Source: Pelotomaculum sp.
Lineage (GTDB): Bacteria; Bacillota; Desulfotomaculia; Desulfotomaculales; Pelotomaculaceae
Assembly: GCA_018435055.1 (NCBI GenBank)
Contig: JAHDOA010000016.1
Location: 62,001 to 126,000, forward strand
Direction: 5' to 3'
Length of the DNA: 64,000 nucleotides
Each line of letters starts with the position of its first letter. The first letter of the stretch is position 1. A program made the translations under genes and the position numbers. The notes beneath the pieces were generated by a model. The model ran no database searches. It was not told the origin of the DNA and worked only from the letters and a program-made list of their open reading frames with translations. Positions 25,545-32,720 of the stretch are shown piece after piece.

Positions 25545-26036
25545 TTAGATGTTACCCTGTAGATATGATTTGATTTTGTTGTCGTACTGACGCCACTTTT
25601 TTATTAAACCGATTTCTCGGTTAATAGCTGCTACATATTTTCCATAGATGTTTATATCCACTTCAAATATCTCTACGACTCGCTGTAATTCCTTAATAAG
25701 TTGTTCGCAGTTTACGATGGCATTATTTTGATAATCCCTTCTCTGTTCATACTCATGCATAGAGGTTGGATATATGGAGTTAGCTGCCCGAATATTATTT
25801 GTCAATAGCGAAGCCAATTGGTCGATTCGGGTTTTAAAATTCTGCATTAAATATCGGTACTTTGCAAAATCTTCCTTGTCATCTTTACCATAGGCATAGC
25901 GCATCCGAACAAAATGATTTATATCCTTAATCCCAAATCCTCTTTGCATCAAATCGATAAGCATGTCGTGTAATTCGATTGAATATGTTATAACTTCGAA
26001 CCTGGACTCCTTGCGATTGCTTACCAAAACACTCAT
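25545..26036 (-). CDS. Avd-like accessory variability determinant
   Basis: The product is a 163-residue, strongly helical and basic protein consistent with the four-helix-bundle Avd, which forms a pentamer that binds the DGR RT and the TR RNA. Helices include TYSIELHDMLIDLMQRGFG, NFKTRIDQLASLLTNNIRAA, CEQLIKELQRVVEIFEVDI and INREIGLIKKWRQYDNKI. ATG at 26036 overlaps the XkdX stop (TAATG), so translation is probably coupled. A longer in-frame extension exists, but it would read through XkdX in another frame. Position just before TR and RT supports the call; sequence alone gives moderate confidence. Confidence 0.82.
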   Translation of the reverse strand: MSVLVSNRKESRFEVITYSIELHDMLIDLMQRGFGIKDINHFVRMRYAYGKDDKEDFAKYRYLMQNFKTRIDQLASLLTNNIRAANSIYPTSMHEYEQRRDYQNNAIVNCEQLIKELQRVVEIFEVDINIYGKYVAAINREIGLIKKWRQYDNKIKSYLQGNI

Positions 26037-26176
26037 TAGTACGTGGTCCCTGTGATTTCTTCGAACTCGGCTATGGTTATCCAACCCTTTTCCACAGCAT
26101 CGCGAACGCGGCCGGCATTCCATACGCCAAGTACAAAATAACGCTTTACCTTATTGTAATTACTGCTATGTTCCAT
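26036..26176 (-). CDS. XkdX-family small phage protein
   Basis: This is a 46-residue protein starting MEHSSNYNKVKRYFVLGVW with the hallmark VEKGWITIAEFEEITG ending. XkdX proteins lie between tail-fibre and lysis genes in many Firmicutes phages; their role is unclear. ATG at 26176 is preceded by an excellent AAAGGAGGATCACC. The TAA stop shares its last base with the Avd start (TAATG). Confidence 0.85.
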   Translation of the reverse strand: MEHSSNYNKVKRYFVLGVWNAGRVRDAVEKGWITIAEFEEITGTTY

Positions 26177-26188
26177 GGTGATCCTCCT

Positions 26189-26500
26189 TTACAGTTCTAT
26201 TCCGGCCATCATAGCCACATATTCAATATCGGATTGCATTTTAATCCGAGCCAGTTCAGAAGCCGAAAGCTCTCGAAGAACAAACCAGTATTTTCCGGGT
26301 TCCTGTTCCGTTACCTGAACAAACTCCATATTGTTGTGCGTTTCGCTGTTCACGCCATCACTAACAATAATAGGAGAGCAGTTTTCGTTAAAAATATCAG
26401 CATTAATGGCTGTATTGGAGATAAAGTTATTCCCGTTAAGCTTAAGGTTATCGAGAACCGTTCCATCGGCAAGAGTAATCGTATAGGTTTTACTATCCAT
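26189..26500 (-). CDS. Conserved small phage tail-region protein
   Basis: This 103-residue protein begins MDSKTYTITLADGTVLDNLKL, a beta-rich start often seen in genes placed between a phage tail fibre and XkdX. It ends with a helical ELSASELARIKMQSDIEYVAMM segment. It has a good GGAGG ribosome site and no membrane segment. The function is unknown; position suggests a tail accessory or chaperone role. Confidence 0.7.
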   Translation of the reverse strand: MDSKTYTITLADGTVLDNLKLNGNNFISNTAINADIFNENCSPIIVSDGVNSETHNNMEFVQVTEQEPGKYWFVLRELSASELARIKMQSDIEYVAMMAGIEL

Positions 26501-26531
26501 TTTATCTAATCCTCCTTATTAAAACATCAAC

Positions 26532-26546
26532 GGGGCACAAGGCCCC
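26532..26546 (-). promoter_or_regulatory. GC hairpin downstream of the variable repeat
   Basis: GGGGC (26532-26536) and GCCCC (26542-26546) can form a 5-bp stem with a 5-base loop, 10 bases beyond the target-gene stop and about 23 bases beyond the VR end. In the Bordetella DGR a GC hairpin just downstream of VR is required for efficient homing. The stem here is shorter and further away, so the role is inference. Confidence 0.4.
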
Positions 26547-26555
26547 AAGATTTAG

Positions 26556-27377
26556 TTAACCAATAGCGAAAGCCGGACGAACCCCATAAGAGTACGAAGC
26601 GGTGTTGAAGGACGCGTAGCCATCGCGGTACACATAAGCGAAAGAAGACGAAGAAAGGACGTCTCTTAGCCAGATACTTACTCGATTGTTAATTGCTCTA
26701 GGGTTGAGCCTGAACAAAGAGAGCTGTTGTTTATCAATAGTGGTTCTGGTAACAATCGTAACTCCATCACTAGCAGGAGTACGGATATAAGACCCATAAA
26801 CCATAATCTCGTTCATTAACTCGACTGTGGAATCGAACCAGGCAGCAGCAGAAGGATAACCATCTGTAACCGCGTTTACAAGATATTCCCTATGTGTAAG
26901 AAGCATATCGCCGAATGCTGTAGAAATAGTAGTCTTAGCGTCATTGAGGTTCTCTCTATACATGAGAGAGCCAACATAACCGCCCTCGGTTGTGTTTGTC
27001 TCATTCATCATCGCATTATAAAGACTTGTACTGGGGACGATTACCAGATGGTGATTCGTAAATGCGGTATCGCCGCAGTTATACCAGTAATTCATATCGG
27101 CAATTACCCAGTTTACTCCATTAATAACCCAGTAATCTCCGATGAACAGATCATCAAATGTTCCGGCTTGAATAGCCGCCTTTTGAGCTGCGGTAACAGC
27201 GGTTCCAAGATTTTTTCCTCTGTAAACATTTCGACGATTGATTGCAGATACCAGACCGGCGAATTCAACCGCAGCATTAGTCACCAGAATCTTCTTCGTG
27301 CCGTTACTTCCATCTTTAATAAGAATATCATCACTGTTAAATCGAGTATCGGCAGCATAATCAATAAGTTTTGCCAT
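26556..27377 (-). CDS. DGR target: tail-tip protein with C-type-lectin-like C-terminus
   Basis: This is the protein whose 3' end is diversified. An N-terminal part (1-50) resembles phage tail proteins (MAKLIDYAADTRFNSDDILI). The C-terminal 150 residues fit a lectin-like/DUF6273-type fold ending in SIWLRDVLSSSSFAYVY ... SYGVRPAFAIG. GVRP(A/V)F at the very end is typical of DGR-diversified proteins. The last 31 residues lie in the VR and contain 13 codons that are A-rich in the template. It is probably the receptor-binding tip of the tail. ATG at 27377 follows GGAGGAAAATAAA. The frame is intact despite the variability. Confidence 0.93.
   Translation of the reverse strand: MAKLIDYAADTRFNSDDILIKDGSNGTKKILVTNAAVEFAGLVSAINRRNVYRGKNLGTAVTAAQKAAIQAGTFDDLFIGDYWVINGVNWVIADMNYWYNCGDTAFTNHHLVIVPSTSLYNAMMNETNTTEGGYVGSLMYRENLNDAKTTISTAFGDMLLTHREYLVNAVTDGYPSAAAWFDSTVELMNEIMVYGSYIRTPASDGVTIVTRTTIDKQQLSLFRLNPRAINNRVSIWLRDVLSSSSFAYVYRDGYASFNTASYSYGVRPAFAIG
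26570..26661 (-). repeat. DGR variable repeat (VR)
   Basis: It is a 92-base near-copy of the TR at 25448-25539, positioned at the 3' end of the target gene. On the plus strand the TR has T and the VR has another base at 26572, 26588, 26594, 26602, 26608, 26611, 26612, 26618, 26624, 26626, 26627, 26630, 26636, 26644 and 26645. The 15-base invariant stretch CCGGACGAACCCCAT (26573-26587) near the stop codon probably contains the initiation-of-mutagenic-homing site. Confidence 0.97.
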
Positions 27378-27391
27378 TTTATTTTCCTCCT

Positions 27392-28090
27392 TTAAATAAA
27401 TGTGTTGTCAAATAAAGCGTGTTCGTTTATCATTGTGATAGATTCATTCGCTTCTGTCATACTGGTTTCAACTACGACTAATCGGTTATTGATAAGTAAC
27501 GATGCCAGCTGATTAATAATCGTCTCCAAATCATCAATCCTTTTATGAAGCCGTGTGACATCTTCAACATCGGAAAATATAACTTCCCCAAGTATACTTC
27601 CACCCGCGCTGTCAAGTAGATCATTTAAATTTGAATCGTACAATTCCTGATAAATCGCATGGTTTAACATCAGATTAGACTTCATAGTCATTACATCAGC
27701 AACTTTGGCATCTACGCTGTTTTTTGCTTCTTCAGCATTTTGAGCAGCTTGTAAAGCATCCTCTTTAGCGGTTAATGCCGTTGTCGCAGATTTGGCTGCT
27801 GCTGTCGCCGAAGATGCCGCTGACGTGGCTGAGTTTTCAGCGCTACTTTTACTATTCGTTGCCGACCCGGATGAAGATGCCGCTGACACGGCTGATGCTT
27901 GTGCGTTTCCGGCAGATGTTTGCGCCGCTATAGCTGATGCTGCCGCAGACTCTTGTGCCGTTTCGGCATATTGCATCGCATTAGAGGACTCTATGTTCAT
28001 AGCGTTTATAGAGTCGTGAATAGCACTCCTGACTTCTTCCCCATAAGTTGCAGATAATATTTGAGCCAGATATGTGTTAACGTCTGCCAA
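27392..28090 (-). CDS. Phage tail fibre protein, Ala/Ser-rich
   Basis: The 232 residues comprise an N-terminal motif typical of tail fibres (YLAQILSATYGEEVRSAIHDS), a long alanine/serine heptad region (about 45-125, with repeats such as SAENSATSAASSATAAAKSA) likely to form a trimeric coiled coil, and a second coiled coil (VTRLHKRIDDLETIINQLA). It probably carries or positions the DGR target protein, whose gene follows 14 bases downstream. The start is TTG at 28090 with GGAGGTGATATCAA upstream. The start region is tandemly duplicated. Confidence 0.75.
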   Translation of the reverse strand: MADVNTYLAQILSATYGEEVRSAIHDSINAMNIESSNAMQYAETAQESAAASAIAAQTSAGNAQASAVSAASSSGSATNSKSSAENSATSAASSATAAAKSATTALTAKEDALQAAQNAEEAKNSVDAKVADVMTMKSNLMLNHAIYQELYDSNLNDLLDSAGGSILGEVIFSDVEDVTRLHKRIDDLETIINQLASLLINNRLVVVETSMTEANESITMINEHALFDNTFI

Positions 28091-28142
28091 TTGATATCAC
28101 CTCCCTGCTAAGTTATAACGTCTGCCAATTGATATCACCTCC
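28078..28142 (-). repeat. Tandem duplication of a ribosome site and start region
   Basis: A 27-base unit occurs at 28078-28104 and 28116-28142, 38 bases apart. Each copy holds GGAGGTGATATCAA followed by TTG GCA GAC GTT. The upstream copy would encode only a six-residue peptide (MADVIT) before TAG, so it is a decoy or leader in front of the tail-fibre gene. Confidence 0.85.
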
Positions 28143-28152
28143 TTACTTATAC

Positions 28153-29364
28153 TTAATTAATGCCATTTAACTTGTCTCTCAGTGTATTTAAATCAGCGGC
28201 AGTGATAACATTTCCTAAAATTTTTTCCGCGATCCCAGTCGAATTCAAACTACCGATCGCAAATCTCACTTGATTAAATAACGTAGCAAAAAAAGTACCG
28301 CCTTGAGAGACGGTAGTCATCGGGTATGCAGTTGCGTCGTAACTTCCTAATTTGTAATCATGGACATCCTTTACATTCTGAATCAGTCGGTTCCATTCGG
28401 TCGCAGTTAAATTGAACGGTTGCCCCTGTACTTTTGAAGTATCCCAGCTAAAATAACTAGGTCTAGTATTAATAGGTGTTGCTGTTACGGTTGTACTATT
28501 TCCCGATGGATAATAATAACCACCTTCATAGGCATAGGCGCGTACCATAAAATCATACGATATTCCATTAGTTAAACCAGTAAAAACTTTTGTTACGCTG
28601 TCATTTTGAGTGTCTTGTCCGCCAGCGGCAATCCAAGTACCAGAACTGTGTTGCTTATAATAAAACCAATAACCATCTAAATAGGTATGGGATGAAGGCC
28701 TGTTCCAGGTTACAGCAACCTGTTCATTACCAGGAGTATTACTGTTGTTTGTTGGGATGCCTGGAGTTGGATCTATTGTGTTAATGTTTAACGTGTTTGT
28801 ATTGGAATCATAATAATTACCAATATTCGAACAGTAATATTTAAAAACATAAGAAGAGTCTGGTTCTAAGTTGGTATAAGAAAAAGTTCTATTAGAACTG
28901 GTATGACCCGTTGAACCTTGGTAAACCCCTTCTTTCCACCAATCAACCCAATAATAAGTGGCGTTAGTAACCGCTGCTATAGTAAAAGTAACTGAAGTAG
29001 TGGTAGAACTGTAAGAAGATAAATATGGTGTTGATAACTTTAACATATCTGTCGTTACAGTTGCAGAACCAGCCGGATACCAAAGACCATTGTTTGCTTT
29101 ACAATAACCATACAAAGTGTATCGAGTATTAGGCTGCAAACCTGAAGAAAAAGTTACAGAAGGGGTATTATAATTAGTACCACTCGACGGAGGATACTGC
29201 CTGCTTAATATCCCCGATGGTTCGCTAGAACTTCCTGATGGGTGATTAGAATCGGTAGCCAATACAGCTTGTTGATAGTAGTCATTATCCCAATATGACG
29301 ATAAATTATAAATACTCCATCGACATCCATAGCATCCGTCTTTAGCGCAATATGTAGTTGCCAT
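28153..29364 (-). CDS. Fibronectin type III-containing phage tail protein
   Basis: The 403 residues contain a cysteine-bearing start (YCAKDGCYGCRWSIY), then two to three FN3-like repeats marked by LQPNTRYTLYGYC, LEPDSSYVFKYYC and LTNGISYDFMVRAYAYEGG, and a C-terminal segment ending AEKILGNVITAADLNTLRDKL. FN3 repeats in tail proteins mediate weak carbohydrate contacts with the host surface. ATG at 29364 follows a GGGGG ribosome site. The protein is rich in Tyr, Ser and Thr. Confidence 0.78.
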   Translation of the reverse strand: MATTYCAKDGCYGCRWSIYNLSSYWDNDYYQQAVLATDSNHPSGSSSEPSGILSRQYPPSSGTNYNTPSVTFSSGLQPNTRYTLYGYCKANNGLWYPAGSATVTTDMLKLSTPYLSSYSSTTTSVTFTIAAVTNATYYWVDWWKEGVYQGSTGHTSSNRTFSYTNLEPDSSYVFKYYCSNIGNYYDSNTNTLNINTIDPTPGIPTNNSNTPGNEQVAVTWNRPSSHTYLDGYWFYYKQHSSGTWIAAGGQDTQNDSVTKVFTGLTNGISYDFMVRAYAYEGGYYYPSGNSTTVTATPINTRPSYFSWDTSKVQGQPFNLTATEWNRLIQNVKDVHDYKLGSYDATAYPMTTVSQGGTFFATLFNQVRFAIGSLNSTGIAEKILGNVITAADLNTLRDKLNGIN

Positions 29365-29473
29365 TTATATTACCCCCTCCCAATCAAGATAGGTTACAAA
29401 TAGAGGAAATTATTTCTTTTTGAAGAATAAAGATATTAAATATTTGGTATACTAATCCAAAGGAGTTGGTTTA

Positions 29474-30046
29474 TTGATGAAGCGTTTTTCAACTGGTTTA
29501 ATTATCGGCCTTGTCACCGGTCTAATCGTGGCCACCGCCACCTTTGCCCTAGCTGCCAACCCAATCAAACTCATTGTCAACGGTCAGGAGATCCAATGTG
29601 ACGTGCCGCCTCAAAACATTAACGGTCGTGTTTTAGTCCCAGCCAGGTTTGTTGCAGAATACCTTGGTGCCAGTGTGACATGGGATGCTGCTAATAATGC
29701 GGTCGTGATAACATCGGTTACACCTTTGGCGGTTGAAGAGAAAAATATTAGCTCTCCAACCGTGGAAGCTGGAGAGCAAGAAGTGAAAGAAACAACTTTC
29801 AAAGGATTGAAGGCTATTGAGGTTGATGGGAAAATATACTTTAGTGGTATTGATTACAGTAGAAAATATGAAAAAGGGCCGGGAACACCATATAGTCCGG
29901 GATATGGTATAGATAAAGGTGCGAATATGTTGACTTACTCTGATTCCAACGGACAAACAACTCCTATCGCTACCATTAATGAAGATTCCATTCAAATTTA
30001 TTCCCATTTCAGCTATATCAACGTGAAATATTACCGTGAACCCTAA
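29474..30046 (+). CDS. Secreted copper-amine-oxidase N-terminal (stalk) domain protein
   Basis: A signal peptide (MKRFSTGLIIGLVTGLIVATATFALA) is followed by a CuAO-N/stalk domain with the family motif NGRVLVPARFVAEYLGASVTWDAANNAVVIT. The remaining residues to 190 contain a polar region (GIDYSRKYEKGPGTPYS) that is not recognised. Such domains anchor or scaffold extracellular proteins in Clostridia. TTG at 29474 is 8 bases behind AAGGAG and ATG 29477 is the alternative. It lies on the strand opposite to the surrounding tail genes and overlaps the next gene tail-to-tail by 4 bases, suggesting a host-type cargo gene. Confidence 0.75.
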   Translation: MMKRFSTGLIIGLVTGLIVATATFALAANPIKLIVNGQEIQCDVPPQNINGRVLVPARFVAEYLGASVTWDAANNAVVITSVTPLAVEEKNISSPTVEAGEQEVKETTFKGLKAIEVDGKIYFSGIDYSRKYEKGPGTPYSPGYGIDKGANMLTYSDSNGQTTPIATINEDSIQIYSHFSYINVKYYREP

Positions 30047-30537
30047 CCGAAAACGGCGGTAATACCATCGCTATCGGGGAAAGAAACATTTCCTCTTATT
30101 ATTGTGTTCCCCAGATAATGACCTATTTGTGTATTGTTTAATCCTGTTACCACTAATGTAGACCCTCCGGGGTCTACATATATTTCAGCCACACCATTCC
30201 ATTTAATACCACCTGAGTATTCTGGTTTCATATATAAATATTTCCCAATCGTTGCATTCGTACCAACATTAATAGTTGTATCAGCTGTAATAGTCCCGCC
30301 CCTAATATCCGGGCTTTCAATAGTTGTCTGCGTTATTTTAGTCTTAGTAATGTATGATGGTAAATCGCTGGCAGGCAGCGCCCCAATATCCTCGGGGGAT
30401 GTCGGTATATCCGAACTTGCGGCAACGCCGTCGGGTAAGTTATCCCATGTGATAACACTGCCTGGTCCCATGATAACATCGCCTGAAAAATAACCCTTTG
30501 TGGCTGTTAGTGTACCGTCGGCATCAACCTTGAACAC
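30043..30537 (-). pseudogene. C-terminal fragment of phage tail-spike/minor structural protein
   Basis: The product begins FKVDADGTLTATKGYFSGDV, a motif found in the interior of large phage tail proteins, and ends IRGNVSFPDSDGITAVFG. The frame runs open upstream without a real start or ribosome site; the first start-like codon is a GTG. The 5' part of the gene has been lost by deletion. Confidence 0.65.
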
Positions 30538-30610
30538 CCCATTATTACTCGGCCAGACCGACGGAAGCCGTAAGCCACGCTGCCGTGGAGGTGTAAGATA
30601 CCTGGATTAT
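30538..30610. other. Deletion junction with a small hairpin
   Basis: This short junction between two truncated phage genes carries CCACG-GCAG-CGTGG on one strand. No gene is supported. Confidence 0.3.
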
Positions 30611-30895
30611 TTAGCAGATTACCCCAATACTAATAGTCAGATAATCGGTAACCCCTAAAGAAACAGTTAATGCCGTTAAACTCTTTGCTATTTCTTCCCA
30701 TGACATGCTACGCAAGACCGTTGATATTCCATTTCCAAAGCTTAGTTGCTTTTGTATAATCTTTGTCATTTGAGATATACATAGTATTGGTACCATATTG
30801 GTCTTGTGTAATAGATTAAATACCGGACGTGAGGAAGGAACAATGTGCCAATCGTCCCACGTATTCTTATCTCCGAAAGTAATTGAATGGTACAA
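30611..30895 (-). pseudogene. Fused fragments of distal-tail and tape-measure genes
   Basis: Residues 1-27 (MYHSITFGDKNTWDDWHIVP) match the start of a siphophage distal tail (Dit) protein. After a short break the sequence becomes TKIIQKQLSFGNGISTVLRSM SWEEIAKSLTALTVSLGV, the style of a tape-measure protein. The 94-residue frame is an accidental fusion left by internal deletions and is very unlikely to function. Confidence 0.55.
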
Positions 30896-30913
30896 TTGTT
30901 AAATCCCCCTTCC

Positions 30914-31096
30914 TTCAGGTAGCGCCAAACTCCTCGGCGGAAAGGGCTGTAAAACAGTTAGGGGGTCTAGACCTTGCCGACTTGGCTAAAGGATTAACGG
31001 ATACAATTCCGCCCACCTGGCAAAACGGCACTCTTAACGCCGCTGCCGTGACTGGGAACAGCCTCACCCTGGACTGGACAGGCGCCCAAGACGAGT
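30914..31096 (+). pseudogene. FN3-domain fragment
   Basis: On the plus strand the text DTIPPTWQNGTLNAAAVTGN SLTLDWTGAQD has the start and core of a fibronectin type III domain, then runs into unrelated sequence. It has no proper start and no end of its own. Confidence 0.4.
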
Positions 31097-31205
31097 TCCG
31101 TGTCCATACTGTAGAATTATGGCTATTGGAACTCCATTTCGAGCAAAATATTCGTCCACATTGCGGCTACACCAATAACTGTAAACGCTCCAGCTAATCC
31201 AAGCC
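31090..31205 (-). pseudogene. HK97 gp10-like phage fragment
   Basis: On the minus strand, ARNGVPIAIILQYGHGTR resembles the C-terminal part of HK97-gp10-type tail components, where LQYGHGT is a recurring phrase. Only about 35 codons are recognisable. Confidence 0.35.
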
Positions 31206-31227
31206 TTGAATGGCTTTTGCTGATTCT

Positions 31228-31299
31228 TCCAAACCGCTTGAGCGCCTTTACCAGGACGGTGCAAAATTCCGCCCGCGTAATTGTGCTCTTGTGGGCGCC
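31228..31299 (-). pseudogene. S-layer-homology (SLH) fragment
   Basis: On the minus strand, STITRAEFCTVLVKALKRFG matches the ITRAEF core of an SLH repeat. It is isolated, without start, stop or partner repeats. Confidence 0.35.
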
Positions 31300-31409
31300 A
31301 ATGGCGCCGCGACTGAGAAGAAGGCTCTTGATCACATCACCACTATTAGGTATAGGTGTTGCAGCGATTGGTGGTGGTATATTAGCACGTTATATACTCG
31401 AACCCTAAC

Positions 31410-31826
31410 GTGATTTGGATACCAATCCAAAATTTTACCAGTTCGCATCGAATTAATATCAGCTTGAGCGGGGGGATGCGGCGCCGCATCGCGGTGGCCA
31501 GTGCAATAGCTGCGGCCAGCCCTAAAATAGCTGGAATTACCGCGTCTTCGCAGCAGGCATCGACGGCAATGTACCAGCTACTTGCATCGGCAATGGAAAA
31601 GTTGGGTAATCTTGAACGTGTCGCTCTGCTTGATCAAGGCCGCCTCAAGGCCTGGGGGCCGACCAGAAAGGTATTAGGGCGTGATGATTTGCCTTACGGG
31701 GACCTGTTGCTGCCTGATTATATGAAATTACTCCATAATCTAAAAATGAGGGGACTGCCGATAAATACCGGTGTGCTGACCGTAGAAGAAGCAGCCGGTG
31801 AAATCGACAGGTTGTTGAAAGCATGA
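31410..31826 (+). pseudogene. ECF-transporter ATPase remnant (EcfA/CbiO-type)
   Basis: The ABC signature LSGGMRRRIAVA is followed not by Walker B but by an unrelated alanine/serine-rich stretch (SPKIAGITASSQQASTAMYQ). The text then resumes with the EcfA C-terminus (VALLDQGRLKAWGPTRKVLG). Walker A and all upstream sequence are missing. So only the 3' end of an energy-coupling-factor ATPase gene survives, with foreign sequence spliced into it. Its 3' end still overlaps the ecfT start by 4 bases, showing the original operon order. Confidence 0.75.
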
Positions 31827-32662
31827 AGATGATGAAAAGAATGAAGTTGGGAAGATACATGCCCGGTAACTCAATAATTCATCAATTGGACCCGCGGACT
31901 AAGCTCCTGGGTTGGCTGGCCATGGTAACCGCCATATTGGTTAGTTATAGCTGGCCGGTGCTTCTGCTCAATACAGGGTTGATTTTTTTGGTGATTTATC
32001 TTGCGCAAACAAGCCTGTCTTCAGTCATGCGTGGGGTTAAATGGCTATGGATAATTTTTATCTTTAGTTTTGTGGCCCAGTGCGTCTGTACCCAGGGCGT
32101 TCACCTGTTCAGCCTGGGGCCGCTGACTGTGACTTTAGAAGGCGTATACCGGGGTTTGTCAACCTTCTTACGCCTGCTCATTCTATTTTTAAGCTCCACC
32201 ATCCTGACCATGACCACTTCTCCGATGAAGCTGGCAGGAGGGCTGGAGGCCCTGTTAGCGCCTCTGGCCCGATTGGGGGCGCCGGTAAACGAGTTTGCCA
32301 TGTTAATTACTATTTCCTTGAGGTTTATCCCCACCCTGCTGGAGGAAGCGGAAACTATTACCAGAGCCCAGAAGTCCCGCGGGGCGCCATTTACATCGCC
32401 AAAGAAGCTGGTGCGTTTGAAAACTACTCTGGCGGTGCTCATACCTCTGGTAGTGGGTTCGCTGCAGCGGGCCACCGATCTTGCTGCGGCGATGGAAAGC
32501 AGGTGCTATACCGGCGGCCCGCACCACAGCCGGACCAAAAAACTGCGCTTTTGCCGCTATGATGTGGCGGCGCTGTTCGTAAGCATAGCGGTAAGTATTT
32601 TGCCGTTAATATATATCTTTGGCATGAGCCTGCCGGTTCAGTCGCTGCAAAGTTTGCGTTAG
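31823..32662 (+). CDS. ECF transporter transmembrane protein EcfT/CbiQ-type
   Basis: This is the transmembrane coupling subunit of an ECF-type vitamin or metal importer. The 279 residues carry about six hydrophobic segments. The start HQLDPRTKLLGWL and the coupling motif near the C-terminus (TRAQKSRGAP, the A-R-G helix that docks on EcfA) are typical, as is AMESRCYTGG. It appears intact, but the adjacent ATPase gene is broken, so it would need an ATPase from another locus. It is followed by accessory genes and a possible S component at 34061. Confidence 0.87.
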   Translation: MKMMKRMKLGRYMPGNSIIHQLDPRTKLLGWLAMVTAILVSYSWPVLLLNTGLIFLVIYLAQTSLSSVMRGVKWLWIIFIFSFVAQCVCTQGVHLFSLGPLTVTLEGVYRGLSTFLRLLILFLSSTILTMTTSPMKLAGGLEALLAPLARLGAPVNEFAMLITISLRFIPTLLEEAETITRAQKSRGAPFTSPKKLVRLKTTLAVLIPLVVGSLQRATDLAAAMESRCYTGGPHHSRTKKLRFCRYDVAALFVSIAVSILPLIYIFGMSLPVQSLQSLR

Positions 32663-32720
32663 CCCAGCCAGGCTCGGTAATGCAGCCGCCTGACAGAAGA
32701 CCACAGGAAAGGGAAGAAAT

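Larger units (their letters stand above)
23806..31340 (-). mobile_element. Decayed tailed-phage remnant carrying a DGR
   Basis: Minus-strand tail and lysis-side genes run in phage order: fragments of gp10-like, tape-measure/Dit and tail-spike genes, then FN3 tail protein, tail fibre, DGR target, a conserved small protein, XkdX, Avd, RT and a holin-like protein. There are no integrase, terminase, portal or capsid genes, so it cannot be a complete phage. The DGR section is intact while the head-proximal side is shredded. Whether the unit is still expressed, for example as a tailocin-like particle, cannot be told. Confidence 0.8.

Noticed and set aside
25448-26661. CRISPR-like repeat pair
   Set aside because: Only two copies, 1.1 kb apart, with adenine-biased differences; this is a DGR TR/VR pair. 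No CRISPR array or cas gene is visible in the window.
23806-31340. Intact prophage
   Set aside because: No integrase, terminase, portal, capsid or endolysin genes, and several tail genes are truncated.
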